DNA of 64,000 nucleotides from contig NW_019091568.1 in assembly GCF_001949145.1 (NCBI RefSeq), forward strand, positions 235,003 to 299,002, given 5' to 3'. Of the stretch, positions 12,566 to 25,060 are shown one piece after another. Each line of letters opens with the position of its first letter. Within the stretch, counting starts at the first letter, position 1. This stretch comes from Acanthaster planci (taxonomy: Eukaryota; Echinodermata; Asteroidea; Valvatida; Acanthasteridae). The notes beneath the pieces are model-generated. The model was not told the origin of the DNA and did not search any database. It saw nothing but the letters and a program-made list of their open reading frames with translations. The translations under genes and the position numbers were made by a program.

Positions 12566-14864
12566 AAGAAGTATTATTTCAAAGGCTATGTGGCGATACA
12601 TGTATAGTTGTGGTCATGGCATTTCCAGTACAAATCAGTTATTGTGACAGCGATGATCCTTTAAATTCCATCTCACAGCAAACGAGGCAAGGAGGGAGGG
12701 ATCACTCGGTGTGTCTCCAGTACCCTCCAACAACGCTGCCCAAAGGGATGAACAAAGCTGAAATAACTAATCTGGAGACAAAATCTTATTGCAAAATGGC
12801 AGGGCTCCTCTGTCTCGATAGAAGAAACAAAAAACAGCCTCAAGTGGTCTAGACTTCAGGGTATAACAGAACTCCCCCCCCCTAAAAAAAAGTATAAGTG
12901 ATAATTACAGCTCACTCAATTAGATTTGCCAACTCGAGCGAGCTGCAAGTCCTTTTAGTTTTGTTCAATCTGTGGGCAATTCAATTGTATTGACTGCTCT
13001 GCCTCAGTGTTGGCCATCAGGTGTTTGGGCCTGTAATTGCGTGTTGTTTGCCGCTGGGGCAAAAAAATCAAGACTCAAAGATTTTTTTTCTTCCTTCACA
13101 TTTCTTTGTACATGTAACTGAAAGCTATCCCACAGCTTTACGTACATGTACCGGTACATGTATGTAACACACACGTACATGTACATTTAAAACTGTTACA
13201 TGGATGAATTACCCTGAAATTTGACCACTGTTTTGAATTTACTGCTCTAACACTCATACACATCGATAAGCGCTACATGTATGTGGCAGTGAGACTGGAA
13301 GAAAATACAATATCCACAAAATAATCCCCAGAGGATTTGGAGGGCCCCACAGCCGTTTAGAGTCTACCACATACATGAACATGTACAGTTGTGTTTGCCC
13401 CAAGGCAGGACATTTCAAATGTTAAAAGAGATTGTTTAGAAATCCTGAAATTCAGAAAATCCTGATGAAAAAACCCCTGAACTCAGGAAGAATCCTGACA
13501 AATCTCACCTCTGATGAGTGGATACCGGATGCATACATACATGTACAAAATGCAGTGAAGGATGAAATTAAATGTAGGCCAAATGCTTCCTGATTCCCGA
13601 CCTACCAGGTATCCTACTTTGATGGTGTGATCATCAACAAAATATTGAAAATACCGGTAATGTGTCTGTCGTACATGCAGTTTGAATGTTACACAAAAAG
13701 GTTCAATGGACAATGTACATGTATGCTGACACGCGACTGCTGGTAAGTGTACTCGTAGCAACCGTAGCATCCTTTAACGTGTTGTTCATTTCATTTGAAA
13801 CGAATGCTACCTGACCCGACCTCTCTTGCTGTTGTTAAATTAACCAGTGAAGTGAGCAAACACTTCGCAGCACACTGGATTATCGGTAGTATAGAAAAGT
13901 GCCCTCCCCCCGAAACATTTCCTACATGTAGCTTCCTAACCTGTTTTCAGAAACGATAAAAGCGGACCAATTTCTTTGGCCTTTTAGTACAGTGTTGTAT
14001 GGCTTTCCATCATGTGTCTGTACATACATGTACATGTATGTGTAACGGATGTCTTCTACATGTACTAAGCACTCCAATATCTAATATTCTGCAATATAAT
14101 GGCCACCATAATTGACTGTAGACGTACATACAATGTAGCAGAATTTTTAATACCGGTACTTTGCATGCACACATATGCCGGTACATGTACATGTACTTCC
14201 TTCATGTTCATGTACATGTGCGGTGTACATGTACCTCATCCCATTGAAGCCTACATTGTACCTGTATCCCGTCATTACAGTGCTCATCCCCTCCCAAATA
14301 AACCAACAATGTGACTATCCCTCCCCCTCTGCCCCTTCTCCCCTCCCTCCCCCCCCCCATGTCACAAGTGTCATATGACTGAGAATGTCAGTCCTCCGGC
14401 TGTTTATGGGGTCGGTTTCCACTGAACATCAACGTGCATCAAACACTGACTCTAAACATGAACGTCATCACCGCTAATGTTTTCACCCCTCACTGTTCCA
14501 ATAACTTAACGTGTTTGTAAAGCACGCCTCTGCAGCATCAGAATTTATGGTTTCAGGGCTTTAATTTAGTTTTCACCTGCCCACTTCATCACCTGATATG
14601 TTGCTGGATGCAGGGGGAAATCAAACTGCTTCCTATCCCCACCCCCTCCCCATTTTACATCAATTCATTTCTTCAATGGCAACAACTGTACCGGTAATAT
14701 TCAAAATGGATGAAACCCTCAGACCTGCTGGCCAAATAATGACGAAGACAAATGCATGTATTTTCCATTTGCAGTTTGCAATTTTATGTTGTCTTTGTGG
14801 TTAATAACAGCACAGAGGAAAGGAAAATGAGTCACATTAATAGAACAGCATAATGTTATCAATA

Positions 14865-15032
14865 TGGTCAATTCACAATAGAGTGCCGCCAAGAGTTTGC
14901 AATGCATTGACCGATCACAGGGCGCGAAATCTGTCGACCCAATGCGCGTTTGGACGGGGTCGACAGATTCTGCGCACTGTGATTAGTCAACTCGTTGCAA
15001 ACTCTTGAAGATGCAATATTGTGAATCAACCA
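14865..15032. mobile_element. Hairpin element of about 170 bp (MITE-like)
   Basis: The two halves are near-perfect reverse complements. The left arm begins tggtcaattcacaata and the right arm, read in reverse, begins tggttgattcacaata; both then contain aagagtttgcaa and aatctgtcgacc. The centre is short (near 14940-14960), so single-stranded DNA or RNA would fold into one long hairpin. No open frame is present, as expected for a non-autonomous miniature inverted-repeat element. Confidence 0.8.
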
Positions 15033-17479
15033 CATTATAGAAATTCTAAGAAAATTACAACTTATCATGCAATAAAACGGAAAGGGTACAAATGAAACTG
15101 TACCTCTTCCAAGAAAGGATGAAAAGAAACATTTAAGGGTTAATTGTAACTTCTCATTCCAATGGAACTCAAATTTCACAGTAACTGCTGTAAATCATGA
15201 TTGAATGGAACAATCTGCCTCCGTAACTGTACACTGTGTATATCTGCATGCATACATACCGGTATTATACCGGTACTTACTAGAGCACATCTTTTGACAG
15301 GAGTGTTTGTGTTGGTACAGTGCCAACTTCCATTTCCCCACCGCCCATTCTGAGACTGACAATGTAATACAGGAACACAAAGACAGGCCCTCTCATTTGA
15401 ATGACAAAGCCAGTTATCCGAAACTTCTCACTGGCACTGTCTGGCGGGAATGGTTTGAAATGAAAAAGAAAATTGCCAGCATGGGTTTCAGAGTGTTGTG
15501 TCCATTGACGGCAGACCCACTGTGGGAAACAACACAAAAGTTGAAAGGGAACAATAAAATATGCATGACGGGCATGGCATGCCTACTGGCAGCATTCAAT
15601 GATTGGGTATTCATGCAGAGAAACATGGACAGCTGCGGCAGTTGTTTTTCTCATTCAATTCTGCATGTGTCTCCGTATGTACATGTACATACATGTACAT
15701 GTACAAAAGATCACTACTTCAGTCAAAGAACTACCGGTACAGTAGATGTGCCGGTAGCGCTATTTTTGCAAAATTACATTTATCATCTTATCACTTAATG
15801 AAAGACAGCTTCACAAGTACACCGTATACATGTATGTTATGTGTCTACCTTGATGACTATACCGCATTTACATGTACATAAATTAAATTTAAAAAGCTAC
15901 AACATTAACCCTTATCATCCTGCCGGTAAATCCTTTAGATTTCATTCTTATGATCTACACATGACCAAAGAATTTCCTCTTGATTCCCAGTCAGAAGGCA
16001 TGATTACTACCAGTATCATGCCAGGCATTTTTTCTTCCCAAATTCACCCGGTATTAATTTGCAATTTTTCTGACAAAACATGAAACAGAACAGTTCCATT
16101 TAATTAAAGGTCCAATAAACTTTAACATGTACAAGTATGGTACATGTACATGTACAGTATGATCTTCCACCCGATAATTATAGATCCTGTAACCTTCATG
16201 TACATGTACATGTACCGGTACATATTGAAACATTTACATGTATCTTGTTTGGCAAGTCCTGATGGACTTGCTGCCATGGCAACGCATCTAGGGTAGAAAA
16301 TGTGGATCACGTTGGATGTTTCCTTCAGGTTTGTGGTATGCCAGGCTAAAGGTGTAACCATCTCAAACGGAACTCTAATTTTGGAGATATCTGTACACTT
16401 AATGAACATTTAAATCTTGTCTCCAGTTTTGCATGTACTGTATACAGTTACATGTACATGTATATCTTGGGGTGAAGTCAATCATTCCTTTAACACTGTT
16501 TTTATTTACAGCATGTATCAGTGCTGTGACAGTATCTTTCGTAAACATACACTTAGCGTACAATGAACAATTTCTAGAGAATTTTGTTGATCTACACAAA
16601 CTAAAAACAACTGTTTCATCTTTTCTTCATGTATATAATAACCAGAATCTTTGATTCACCTGGCTTCAAACTTTGCCAGCATTACATGTACATGTACATG
16701 TCGATTCTGTTGGATCCTGTACAGTGACATGTACCGAGTATTTGGAGAAACCCATGTACCGGTACATTTACACTTCACTGTATGTATTGAAATAGAAGCA
16801 GTTGGGTTTTATCAGCTTTCATTGTTTTAAATCAAGGTCTTACTGTAATTAAGCCAATGGGGGGAGCGGATTCCATGCTCAAACACAGGTCCCATTATTA
16901 GTCATTGGGAAGTGTGTGCAAGAGGGGTACAGTACTTGAAAGTTAAACAAAGCTCCACTTCCACACCTCACTTCTTCCAGGAATCAGATAGAGAAACAAA
17001 GGCCATGCTTTATTACCAGCCCTGTTAGGGCAAGATCAGTTTCAGAAGCCAAATTACAAAGCAAGAGCCACACAGTTTAGGATAAGATCAAAGAGTTCAG
17101 CAAACTGTGAGAATTAGACAAAACAGCCTGTGGGACCACTAGCTGAGACACTGGAACACCGACATGAAGATAAAGGACAAGTAGACTGCCTGAAGAATTC
17201 GTTCAACATCCACACTACGCAGTGTATTCTCTGTATACGTACCAATCTTCCATTCACCATGTGTTAACCCAACCCATTCCTCTTCAACAACTAACACCCT
17301 AACAGGACTAACCCTGAACCCCTAGGTTACCAGTACCTATATGTAAACCGGTACAAGTGTGTAAATGAGCAATTACATGTACATGTGTTGAAAAGTAGTC
17401 CTAATTGAAAGTGGGGATAAAGGCTGTCAGGACTGAAAAAAAAAATTAATATAAATCCAAATGGTTCTCAGCCAACACC

Positions 17480-17930
17480 TTGCACACGTATCGGTACATG
17501 TACATGTACGCTGCTCTGTTCCTTGCTCAATGGTGTACAATACATGTACATGTACTACCCCTAGTACGGTATTTTCTAAATTAACACACACAGGTTTTTA
17601 TTCCATTTCAGACTACAGTGTACCGGGTACACACATGTACATATGTACATGTACATGTACAACTACCAAGTCTACCAGACTATTGTGTACAGAGTTTTTC
17701 TACTGTTTGTTTGGTGTAATGAACAGGTAATTTTATTACAGTGTTTTATACCAGGTACAGTGTTTTGTTTTAATGTATAATTCTCTATCTCTCTGTGTAC
17801 ATGTACATGCACTAGTACATGTACCTGAATAGACAGGTACTGGTACATGTACGTCAGATGTCACTTCATGTACATGTATATGTACATCTACCGGTTTGTT
17901 CAGTACATGTACATGTGTACATGTGTACAT
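17480..17930. repeat. Dense cluster of TACATGTA/GTACATGTAC words
   Basis: Repeated runs of tacatgtacatgtac, some joined to taccggtac or gtacctgtac. Comparable clusters lie at 10554-10590, 16140-16230, 18665-18730, 19255-19370 and 21918-21970. All the words are self-complementary hexamers or octamers. The clusters thin out sharply over the MCM3 and receptor genes. Confidence 0.85.
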
Positions 17931-18529
17931 TTGAAGAAAAATTTTTTAAATTACGGTAATTTTAAATTAATGTAAATGTACCATGTACATGTACACTATG
18001 TACAGTATGCAGTTTATTTGTCATTTATGCAGCAGGATGCAAGTTGAAGTTTTAGTAACCCCCCCCTTGAAAAAGCTGTTCTGCTTCCCATTACCCTACA
18101 TGAAACAGGGAAACAGGCTGGAGTTTAAGTTTTTTTCCCACTTTTTTTTCAAATTCCATTGTTGCTTTTTCTCCTTTTTTGACAATTTTACCTCTCTCTC
18201 TCTGGACAATTCAGACCCAAAACAGTAATTAAGTGGAAACAATGCAACTCTCACTGTGAGAAGTAGAAACAAAATATTGATAGAGCATTTTAATTTATCG
18301 CAAACAGATGTGGCATAGAGTGTCAAATAAACATGCTGTCCTTGTCACGCTAGACGCTCCGTACTGCACTAGTACATGTTCATGGGCGGTACAAACAATG
18401 CCAAGGCATGCCTTACAATCACACAGCTGAGGTATACTATTACAACAAATCACATTAATCAAGCTGTAATTTTTCAAATTTTATAAATTTATGCGGAATG
18501 AACACTTTTTGCTTCCCTTTTTGCTAGGG

Positions 18530-18650
18530 ACCCTCTTCAATCCTCCAAAATCCTCCAATTTGGGGGGTGACAAAATTGGATTCTCCCTCAATCCTCCAAA
18601 ATCCTCCAAAACCACCTGAAAGGATTTTGGAGGACCGAGGAGGGTTAGGG
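18530..18650. repeat. TCCTCCAAAA repeat with an inverted copy
   Basis: The word aatcctccaaaatcctccaa occurs several times and is followed by its reverse complement (aggattttggagga), then gagggttagggtt. Related text (aatcctccaattt, gagttagggttgg) lies at 38228-38280 in MCM3 intron 1, pointing to a dispersed family. Confidence 0.6.
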
Positions 18651-20101
18651 TTAAAACAAATGCACAGTACATGTACATGTCAATGTACACTGTACATGCA
18701 TGTATGCATGTACATGTACATGTACAATGTACAGTAGTTCAATTCTGATTCGGTGCTCCATTGCTGAATTATCCAAATTATACATGGTTAATGGCAAAAC
18801 AAATCAGTAGAAACTACTGTGCCATATACATACACAATGAAAAATGGTGCCCAACTGTCTGAGATTACATGGAGCCTACATTGTGCCTTTAGTGCAGATT
18901 TCAAATGTACATTAACCGGTATGTACCAGTGCATGTAACATGTAATGTTTGGCCTCCTTCCCTATTCATTAAATCAGTTATCATTTTCCGGTTTTTTTCT
19001 CAAGTGGGAGTTCATTAATTTTGTCAAGGGAGAATGGCTCAGATGATATTTGTCTACAACATCATTGCCAGCATGCAATACATGAAGAATGTTGGGTGTA
19101 TGCCAAGCAAGACCAATTAACATCATTCAGAGCATCACGACAACCGGAGCGGAAAATGTGATTAATTGCTCCCATCATTACCACGGCAAGTCATTAATCA
19201 AAGAGAGGGAGAATGTCATCTTCCAGGCACCAAAGTGCTTACAATCTTATGGGCCTACATGTACATGTAAATGTTCTTACCGGTACATGTACATGTAACA
19301 TCCAAATGATGTACACTGTATGTAGTGGACATGTGTACAATGTATGTACATGTGTACATGTATAATTTTAGTGTGCGTTTAGTTAAACATGATTTCTGGT
19401 CTCGGGTTAAATTTGAACCACTATTCCGAACATACCCCAATATCCTGTTTTTAAGTTTGCTTGATTTCAAACGACTTCCGATGCTACCACTTTGCATGTG
19501 ATGTCAAAATGGCGAAATTTGTTATTTTTTCCCGGGAGGGTTAAAAATTTACACAAACTGTGCTCAGCCGCTATGATTATTGATGACACAGAATGGGCTG
19601 TCATGTGCACACCATCGTCCAGTTTTGCCAAGACAAATAAGGAGAACAGTCCTGCCTGTACATTGCACAATATTACAGGTACATGTATGTCTGTCATGCC
19701 ATCATTCTCCCTTCTGTGTTCAACATTTGCAAATTCACATGCCCCAATGCCACAAACTACCATTCAAATCTGTTCCAAGTACCGGTATGTACATTACATC
19801 GGCCTTGTTTTGTCTTGCATGCAACATAAAGCAAAGTACATGTACATGTACCGGTATGTACCTGTACACTTTTACTGCCTGTGATACTGGTATGGGCAAC
19901 AGGTACCGGTACAGTTTCCCAGGGTTCAACTCAGCAACCAAATACTAGGAAACAGCCTCTTCCTTCCTGAAGCTGGCACACATTGTACTTTATAAACTGT
20001 GTACACTCTGGCAGTCTTGGTTTGGGCCCAACAATTCCCATTTGGATATGGCCACCTAACTCAAAATATCTCATTAAAATCTATCATGGATTCAATTTAC
20101 C

Positions 20102-20594
20102 AAAGAGCACCTCTAAGGAAAACACGTTTTCTCTGCTTTTATCTGTTCAACGGAAGCATCCAAATCGAATGCAGTTCAACTGTAACAAGCTTAAAAAGGC
20201 TGTTTTTCTGTTCACGCCAAAATGCGAATTCTGAATGTAGATTGCGTCATTTGGAGAAAACTGAGAAAACGAGGGGAACTCTTACCCTGTGTTCGTAGTT
20301 GATTTATGTCAAACAATGGCTACAAACATGCACAACGGGTTTATCCACTATGAACACAGGGCGAGAGTTCCCCTCGTTTTCTCTGTTTTCGAGGTTCCCC
20401 TCATTTTCTCAGAATGACGTAATCTACCAGAACATTCAGAACTTGCATCTTGGCATGAACAGAAAAAAGCCCTTTTAATAGCTTGTTACAGTAGAGCTCT
20501 TAAGACAAATGACACTGCATTCAGTTTGGATGCTTCCATACTTATTTGAACGGATAAAATCAGAGAAAACGTGTTTTCCTTAGAGGTGCTCTTT
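20102..20594. mobile_element. Foldback element with arms of about 200-245 bp
   Basis: Long inverted repeats: left arm about 20102-20298, right arm about 20348-20594, with a central loop of about 50 bp. The outer 34 bases of both arms are identical, beginning AAAGAGCACCTCTAAGGAAA. Inside, the arms stay clearly related but carry insertions; the right arm has extra blocks, including a second copy of the gaggggaac text. No protein is encoded. This is the structure of a non-autonomous foldback or large MITE-type element. A target-site duplication was not evident at the edges. Confidence 0.9.
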
Positions 20595-23500
20595 AACTGA
20601 GGGGAAGATGAAGATGCAACCAGGCAAATTGACATCAATATTGCAAGGGGAAAACTTGAAAAAGGTCATACTGGTAACCCTACCTTATCATGGGGAGGAG
20701 GTTTGAGCCAAGTACATGTACATGTACATGTACATGTATGTACTTGCCACACTGCAAGGTCCAAACTTTCATAAACAAGCCACAAGGGGACCTTTGCCCT
20801 CAAACACTTAACTTCAAGGGCCTGATTACCCAATCACTCAACAAGTTTTTGAGATGGGTTCAAGTTACCGGTACATGTACATATATTTTTATTGGCTTCT
20901 ATGTTGTTTTGTTTGGTGTATTGAAAAGACCCCCTCCCATTCCTTGGGCTTATATTTCAAGTTTACAAACTCATCTAAAAGGGGTGCACGAACTTACATG
21001 TAAAAGGCAATCAATTTGTTTTTAACAGGTTTTTAACTGTCAAGAGGTTTAAAATGCATTCTGCTGCATTTCCTACATGAAAATTATGCTTTACTTTCCA
21101 TTTGAGAACGACTTGCTTGAAATTAAAACTACAGGTATCATGTTTACAGTTTTAGTTTTACCACGTAATATCTACTGTATATTACAGCCAGGAGTGGCGA
21201 TTCTCATTTCTGGTGTGCAATAATTGTTTTTTTAACGGTCCTGTACGAGTAAAAATTATACACTGGTCAGTTACTATTTGTACTTTGTATTTTTGTATTC
21301 AGTGTGACTGAAGAACCATCTTGATGACCTTGAACACTCAATGGTCAGTTTGGGATACTGAATGTGGACTGCTAAGCAATGGCACCAGATGTCCAGTGAA
21401 CGGGATACACGTTTATTGCATCCTGATACACAAACAATAGCAGCATCAACCTGTTTCTGCCTGTTTTTAATAATCCTATTATCGATAAAATATGCAAAGT
21501 ATTTGACAATGTATAAACTGGTGTATACAGGAATTTTAAGGGGTCAATACATCCAAGGCTATTTTGATAAATGATGTTCTGATCTGTGAGCTGATCAAAC
21601 TGATAAAGCTTTTAAAAAGACTGAAGCATATTACACATCCTGATCTCGAAGCTACTACTAATAGGCCTATATGTACATGTACATGTATATTGCTGACATG
21701 TCATCATTGATTTTACAAGAGAAATAAATTAAGAGACATAAAACAAGAGACATGAAGACATACATAGTAAGACAAGGGACAAACAGGTAAATTTCATTAT
21801 CACAAATCAAGAGGAAATTCTAAATCAACAGCATTCACACATGTAGAAGCAAACATTTTACACTGGAATTTTTAAATGAAAGCAAAACAATTCAAATAAA
21901 TATGGAAAATTGTATATACATGTACATACAGGTACACGTACATGTACATGTATGCACGTGTATGTACTACAGTCAAAAAATTAAGAGCGGAAACATGGCA
22001 TACCAGAAAATAGAATAATGCAAGAAAAACCAGTCGAATGCTCTTTAATGCAGCGATCAAATACAGTGTATGTGTATTTTTTGTAACATCTGGTTCCTTG
22101 TCTCTATATCAATATCCTCTCTTTATACCATACATGCAGTTGTGCCACCAGACTTCTGAATTCACTATCTTTTCAAAGGATCAGGACATTACCAGTCTCG
22201 TCTTGGGCTTCACACTAAAGTTGAAATTCCCTGGCTTCAATCTAACTTGCAGAATGTTGATGAAAATTTACAGACTGAATTGCGATCTCAAACACGTACA
22301 TGTATTTGCCTCATGAAAACTTGGCAGGCAATTTTTTTGTCTATAAAGTGAGAAAACACAACCTGTTTCAGGTTGGAATATTTTCTGCACATGAGATCCC
22401 CGTCTCTGTCAATCTCTGTCACACACTGGACTTGTCAAACTTGTCACTTAATATTAGTGTTCCTCCACATTAGGACTTCTTTTTCAAACAAGAGTTCAGG
22501 TTTACTGCTTTTGCCCTCTTGATTCTGAACAAAACACAAACGACGACTGTAAGCCCCACTCAGCTGTGAACGGCCTTTCATACCTGCACTTTTCCAGGCA
22601 TTCCGTCTGAATTGAATGGTCAGTCGGGCATAACCAAATATTTTCCAGTCCGAAGGTGAATGCAAATTAATCTCTAAAACATGACTCACTCATTACACAC
22701 AAACAAGAAAAGGGGGCAAAAACAAAAAGTCAAAATTAATATCAAATATGACTGTACAGGTTACCACCCTGCGGGCATATGTACTGAGGCAAACAGATGT
22801 TGATGACTCATGGTACAGTCTGAGTAAATTTACCTGTCTGATGCCTTTGAAGATATCGGCAGCAAAATTGTCTGTTGTTCATCCATATCCACGCAACATT
22901 TTGTTCCCAAGTCTATTTCTATGAGGCAAAGGAAGAAAGGGGAAAATTATGTGTTTCTTCAAACTACATCATGGGGCCTATTTCTGCAAAAAATACTGGG
23001 GGAAAAAAAACAGAAGCATGCAGTATCCTTAGTGCACTTTCTTCATCAAATGCCGGTACCTTGGGCATCATAAGAAGTCAGTGCAAATTATGTGGGGTAG
23101 AAATAAGAAGAAACAATAAGCTACCGGTAGTTCAGTATTCAAACAGTGCATGCCCAAAATGAGCACATCCGAGCAGCGGTGTATTCAACAGGGAGACGGG
23201 GGGAGGGGGCAACCTCCCCCTATGGATTTTTTTTCCATGTTTTTTTTAAAACTTCAGAGGTGAGTAGGAAAGAAAGTACTTGGATAATTCATTTATCAAA
23301 TATTTGCACCAAATCCCCGCGAAACAACACCATGAATTTTTCTTTAAAAGGATGTCAGGACCATGAGTAGGGCTTTTCATTTTGTTTCCCCCCACCATCA
23401 TGTTGAGTAAGTCTGAGGCGGCATTCGATTTTGAATTCCTTCCCCCCCCCACACCAAAAGCTGGATATGCCCCTGCATCGGAGGTCATTTGGATGCACCT

Positions 23501-23711
23501 GCGAGGTCTGCTCAATCAGTGCAAGGAAAGAGTTCCATATACAGACACTAATTTTCCCTTAAATTGTTACAAAAGCCATCAGAAAGTGATAACATGTCCC
23601 TAACAGTGAAATTTACATGTACATGTGCAGTAGCAAGGGAAATTCCACAGCACTCACTGAGAAAACACTTAGGTCTCATAGGTTTGTGCACAGGGGCATC
23701 GATTGCTGACC

Positions 23712-23978
23712 GTATCTGCTCCAAGCAGGAACAAAAGAAGGTGTGTTTGAAATGAAATTGACAGTCATTTAATAGTACGCACTCACCATATAGGCGTACA
23801 AGTTTATATGTTTGACGCAGAGCAGGCCGAGTCATTTGACTACGGGAAACAAATTTAGTATGGCATATATTATGGTCTTTGCGTGCACGCCGAACGCATG
23901 CAAGAACTTGGTTGGAAAACTTAGTACCATCTGTCTTTCCTTCACCAGTGAGGGTGCACTTCAGCTCAGGGTGGATAT
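23712..23978 (+). repeat. Dispersed repeat of about 240-270 bp, copy B
   Basis: Plus-strand copy of the family at 12300-12565: it starts tctgctccaagcaggaac, contains tgaaatgaaattgacagtca, and ends ggtgcacttcagctcagg. It lacks the TACATG insertions of copy A and is about 1 kb from the kinesin start exon. Confidence 0.85.
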
Positions 23979-24584
23979 GGAACTCTTTCCCAGCGCAACA
24001 CTTTTGTTTGTGGACTCATGCACATGCTTTGTTCCAGAATGACCTTGGTTTTTTTAAATACCAAATTACTAGTACTACACGTAGTCCTGAAATTTACTAT
24101 ATTTTAACAAACCTTGGGACTACAAAAAAACAAATACAAATTTGTTTTAACAACCATGACAACCAATATTGATAACGTTATGGGTCTACTGTACTGGTAA
24201 TGCAGTCATGAAACAGGCCTACATGTATTTCCCACACTGTACTGAAAAGGTTTGTTATTTTTATCACGTTGCAGCAAAAAAGAGGAAAACATGCCAATCC
24301 CTGTACAAAGTAAATGGAAAGTTTCCCCTTTGCCCAGACGTGAGTGCAATAAATGAACAACCTTCGAGTGAGTGAAGTTCGACCACGAGAATAGCCACGG
24401 CTGAATACAAATTTCTTTCCAGAATAGAGTAGAGCCTGACAGCACAAATATTCAAGCAAATTTTCAAAAAGCAAACGTAATCAGAGGGGTCGCAAAATCA
24501 CAAAGACAACAACCACTGACCACCAGGTCAGTCCCAAAAGGCCCGCCGTGAAATTCCCCCACTGCCCGGCCTACCCGCACCCAC

Positions 24585-24654
24585 CTCGTCGGTTGACGGG
24601 ACGGACTCGCACGGCAACCTTCACTTTCGACATAGTGGATGACGAACCAGCCAT
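24585..24654 (-). CDS. Kinesin motor protein, first coding exon (kinesin-3/KIF13-like)
   Basis: The minus strand from 24654 reads MAGSSSTMSKVKVAVRVRPV-NRR and then meets a donor site (G|GTGGGT, phase 1). The block KVKVAVRVRPxNRR is the conserved first beta strand of the kinesin motor domain, and the split codon beginning with G fits the Glu that follows NRR in kinesin-3 proteins. KIF13-type motors begin almost this way after a very short N-terminus. Such motors walk toward microtubule plus ends carrying vesicles, using ATP; the P-loop, switch regions and cargo-binding parts must lie on later exons not visible here. A second in-frame Met (residue 8) could also be the start. KIF1 or KIF16B groups remain possible because only 23 codons are seen. 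Confidence 0.72.
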
Positions 24655-25060
24655 GATAAATGGTATAATTCCTTCGGACAACAGTTCACAATGGTATTTC
24701 CGTTTCACTCCATCGACGGTCCATATATTTGACTAGCTGTTCCTATGAGCTGAAGCTGAATCGACGAGATTTTGGGACTATTCCGAGGAATTTCATGTTT
24801 TCAATTTCAAGGACACTGGGTTGTTTCGCGCGCTTGAATGCAATTCATTTATATTCAACGCGTATACGTGTGCCGTGCATGTGTTGAGTGCACTGTACAT
24901 GTACATATACTGGCGATGGCCGTTTACCAACGTACAGGCACCGTAACGGTATGTATAATGTGTACGTTCGTTCGCGCGTGCGACGTCGACGCGCATCACG
25001 ATACTAAGGGATTTCCAAATCAACGCTTCATTCCATAAAAGGATTTGTCGTTGATCTCGA
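24655..25060 (-). promoter_or_regulatory. CpG-rich upstream region of the kinesin gene
   Basis: The 400 bases upstream of the kinesin start carry many CpG dinucleotides (ttcgcgcgcttg near 24826, ttcgcgcgtgcgacgtcgac near 24971) and few TACATG words, unlike the flanks. This suits a 5' UTR plus promoter. No TATA box is obvious. The transcription start cannot be placed from sequence alone. Confidence 0.4.

Larger units (their letters stand above)
1..24584. other. Repeat-rich non-coding stretch, probable first intron of the kinesin gene
   Basis: I find no exon in this stretch that I can assign to a protein family on either strand. The many short open frames lack splice-bordered, family-like sequence and often run through TACATGTA repeats. 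Because a kinesin start exon on the minus strand ends with a donor site at 24584, this DNA should be its first intron, at least in part. The next motor-domain exon (about residue 24 onward, towards the P-loop) was searched for by eye and not seen. Individual repeats inside the stretch are listed separately. Intron status is inference; absence of recognisable exons is what I see. Confidence 0.5.

Noticed and set aside
15307-15798. 163-codon plus-strand frame
   Set aside because: No recognisable domain, an alternative frame on the other strand is equally open, and it ends in TACATG repeats.
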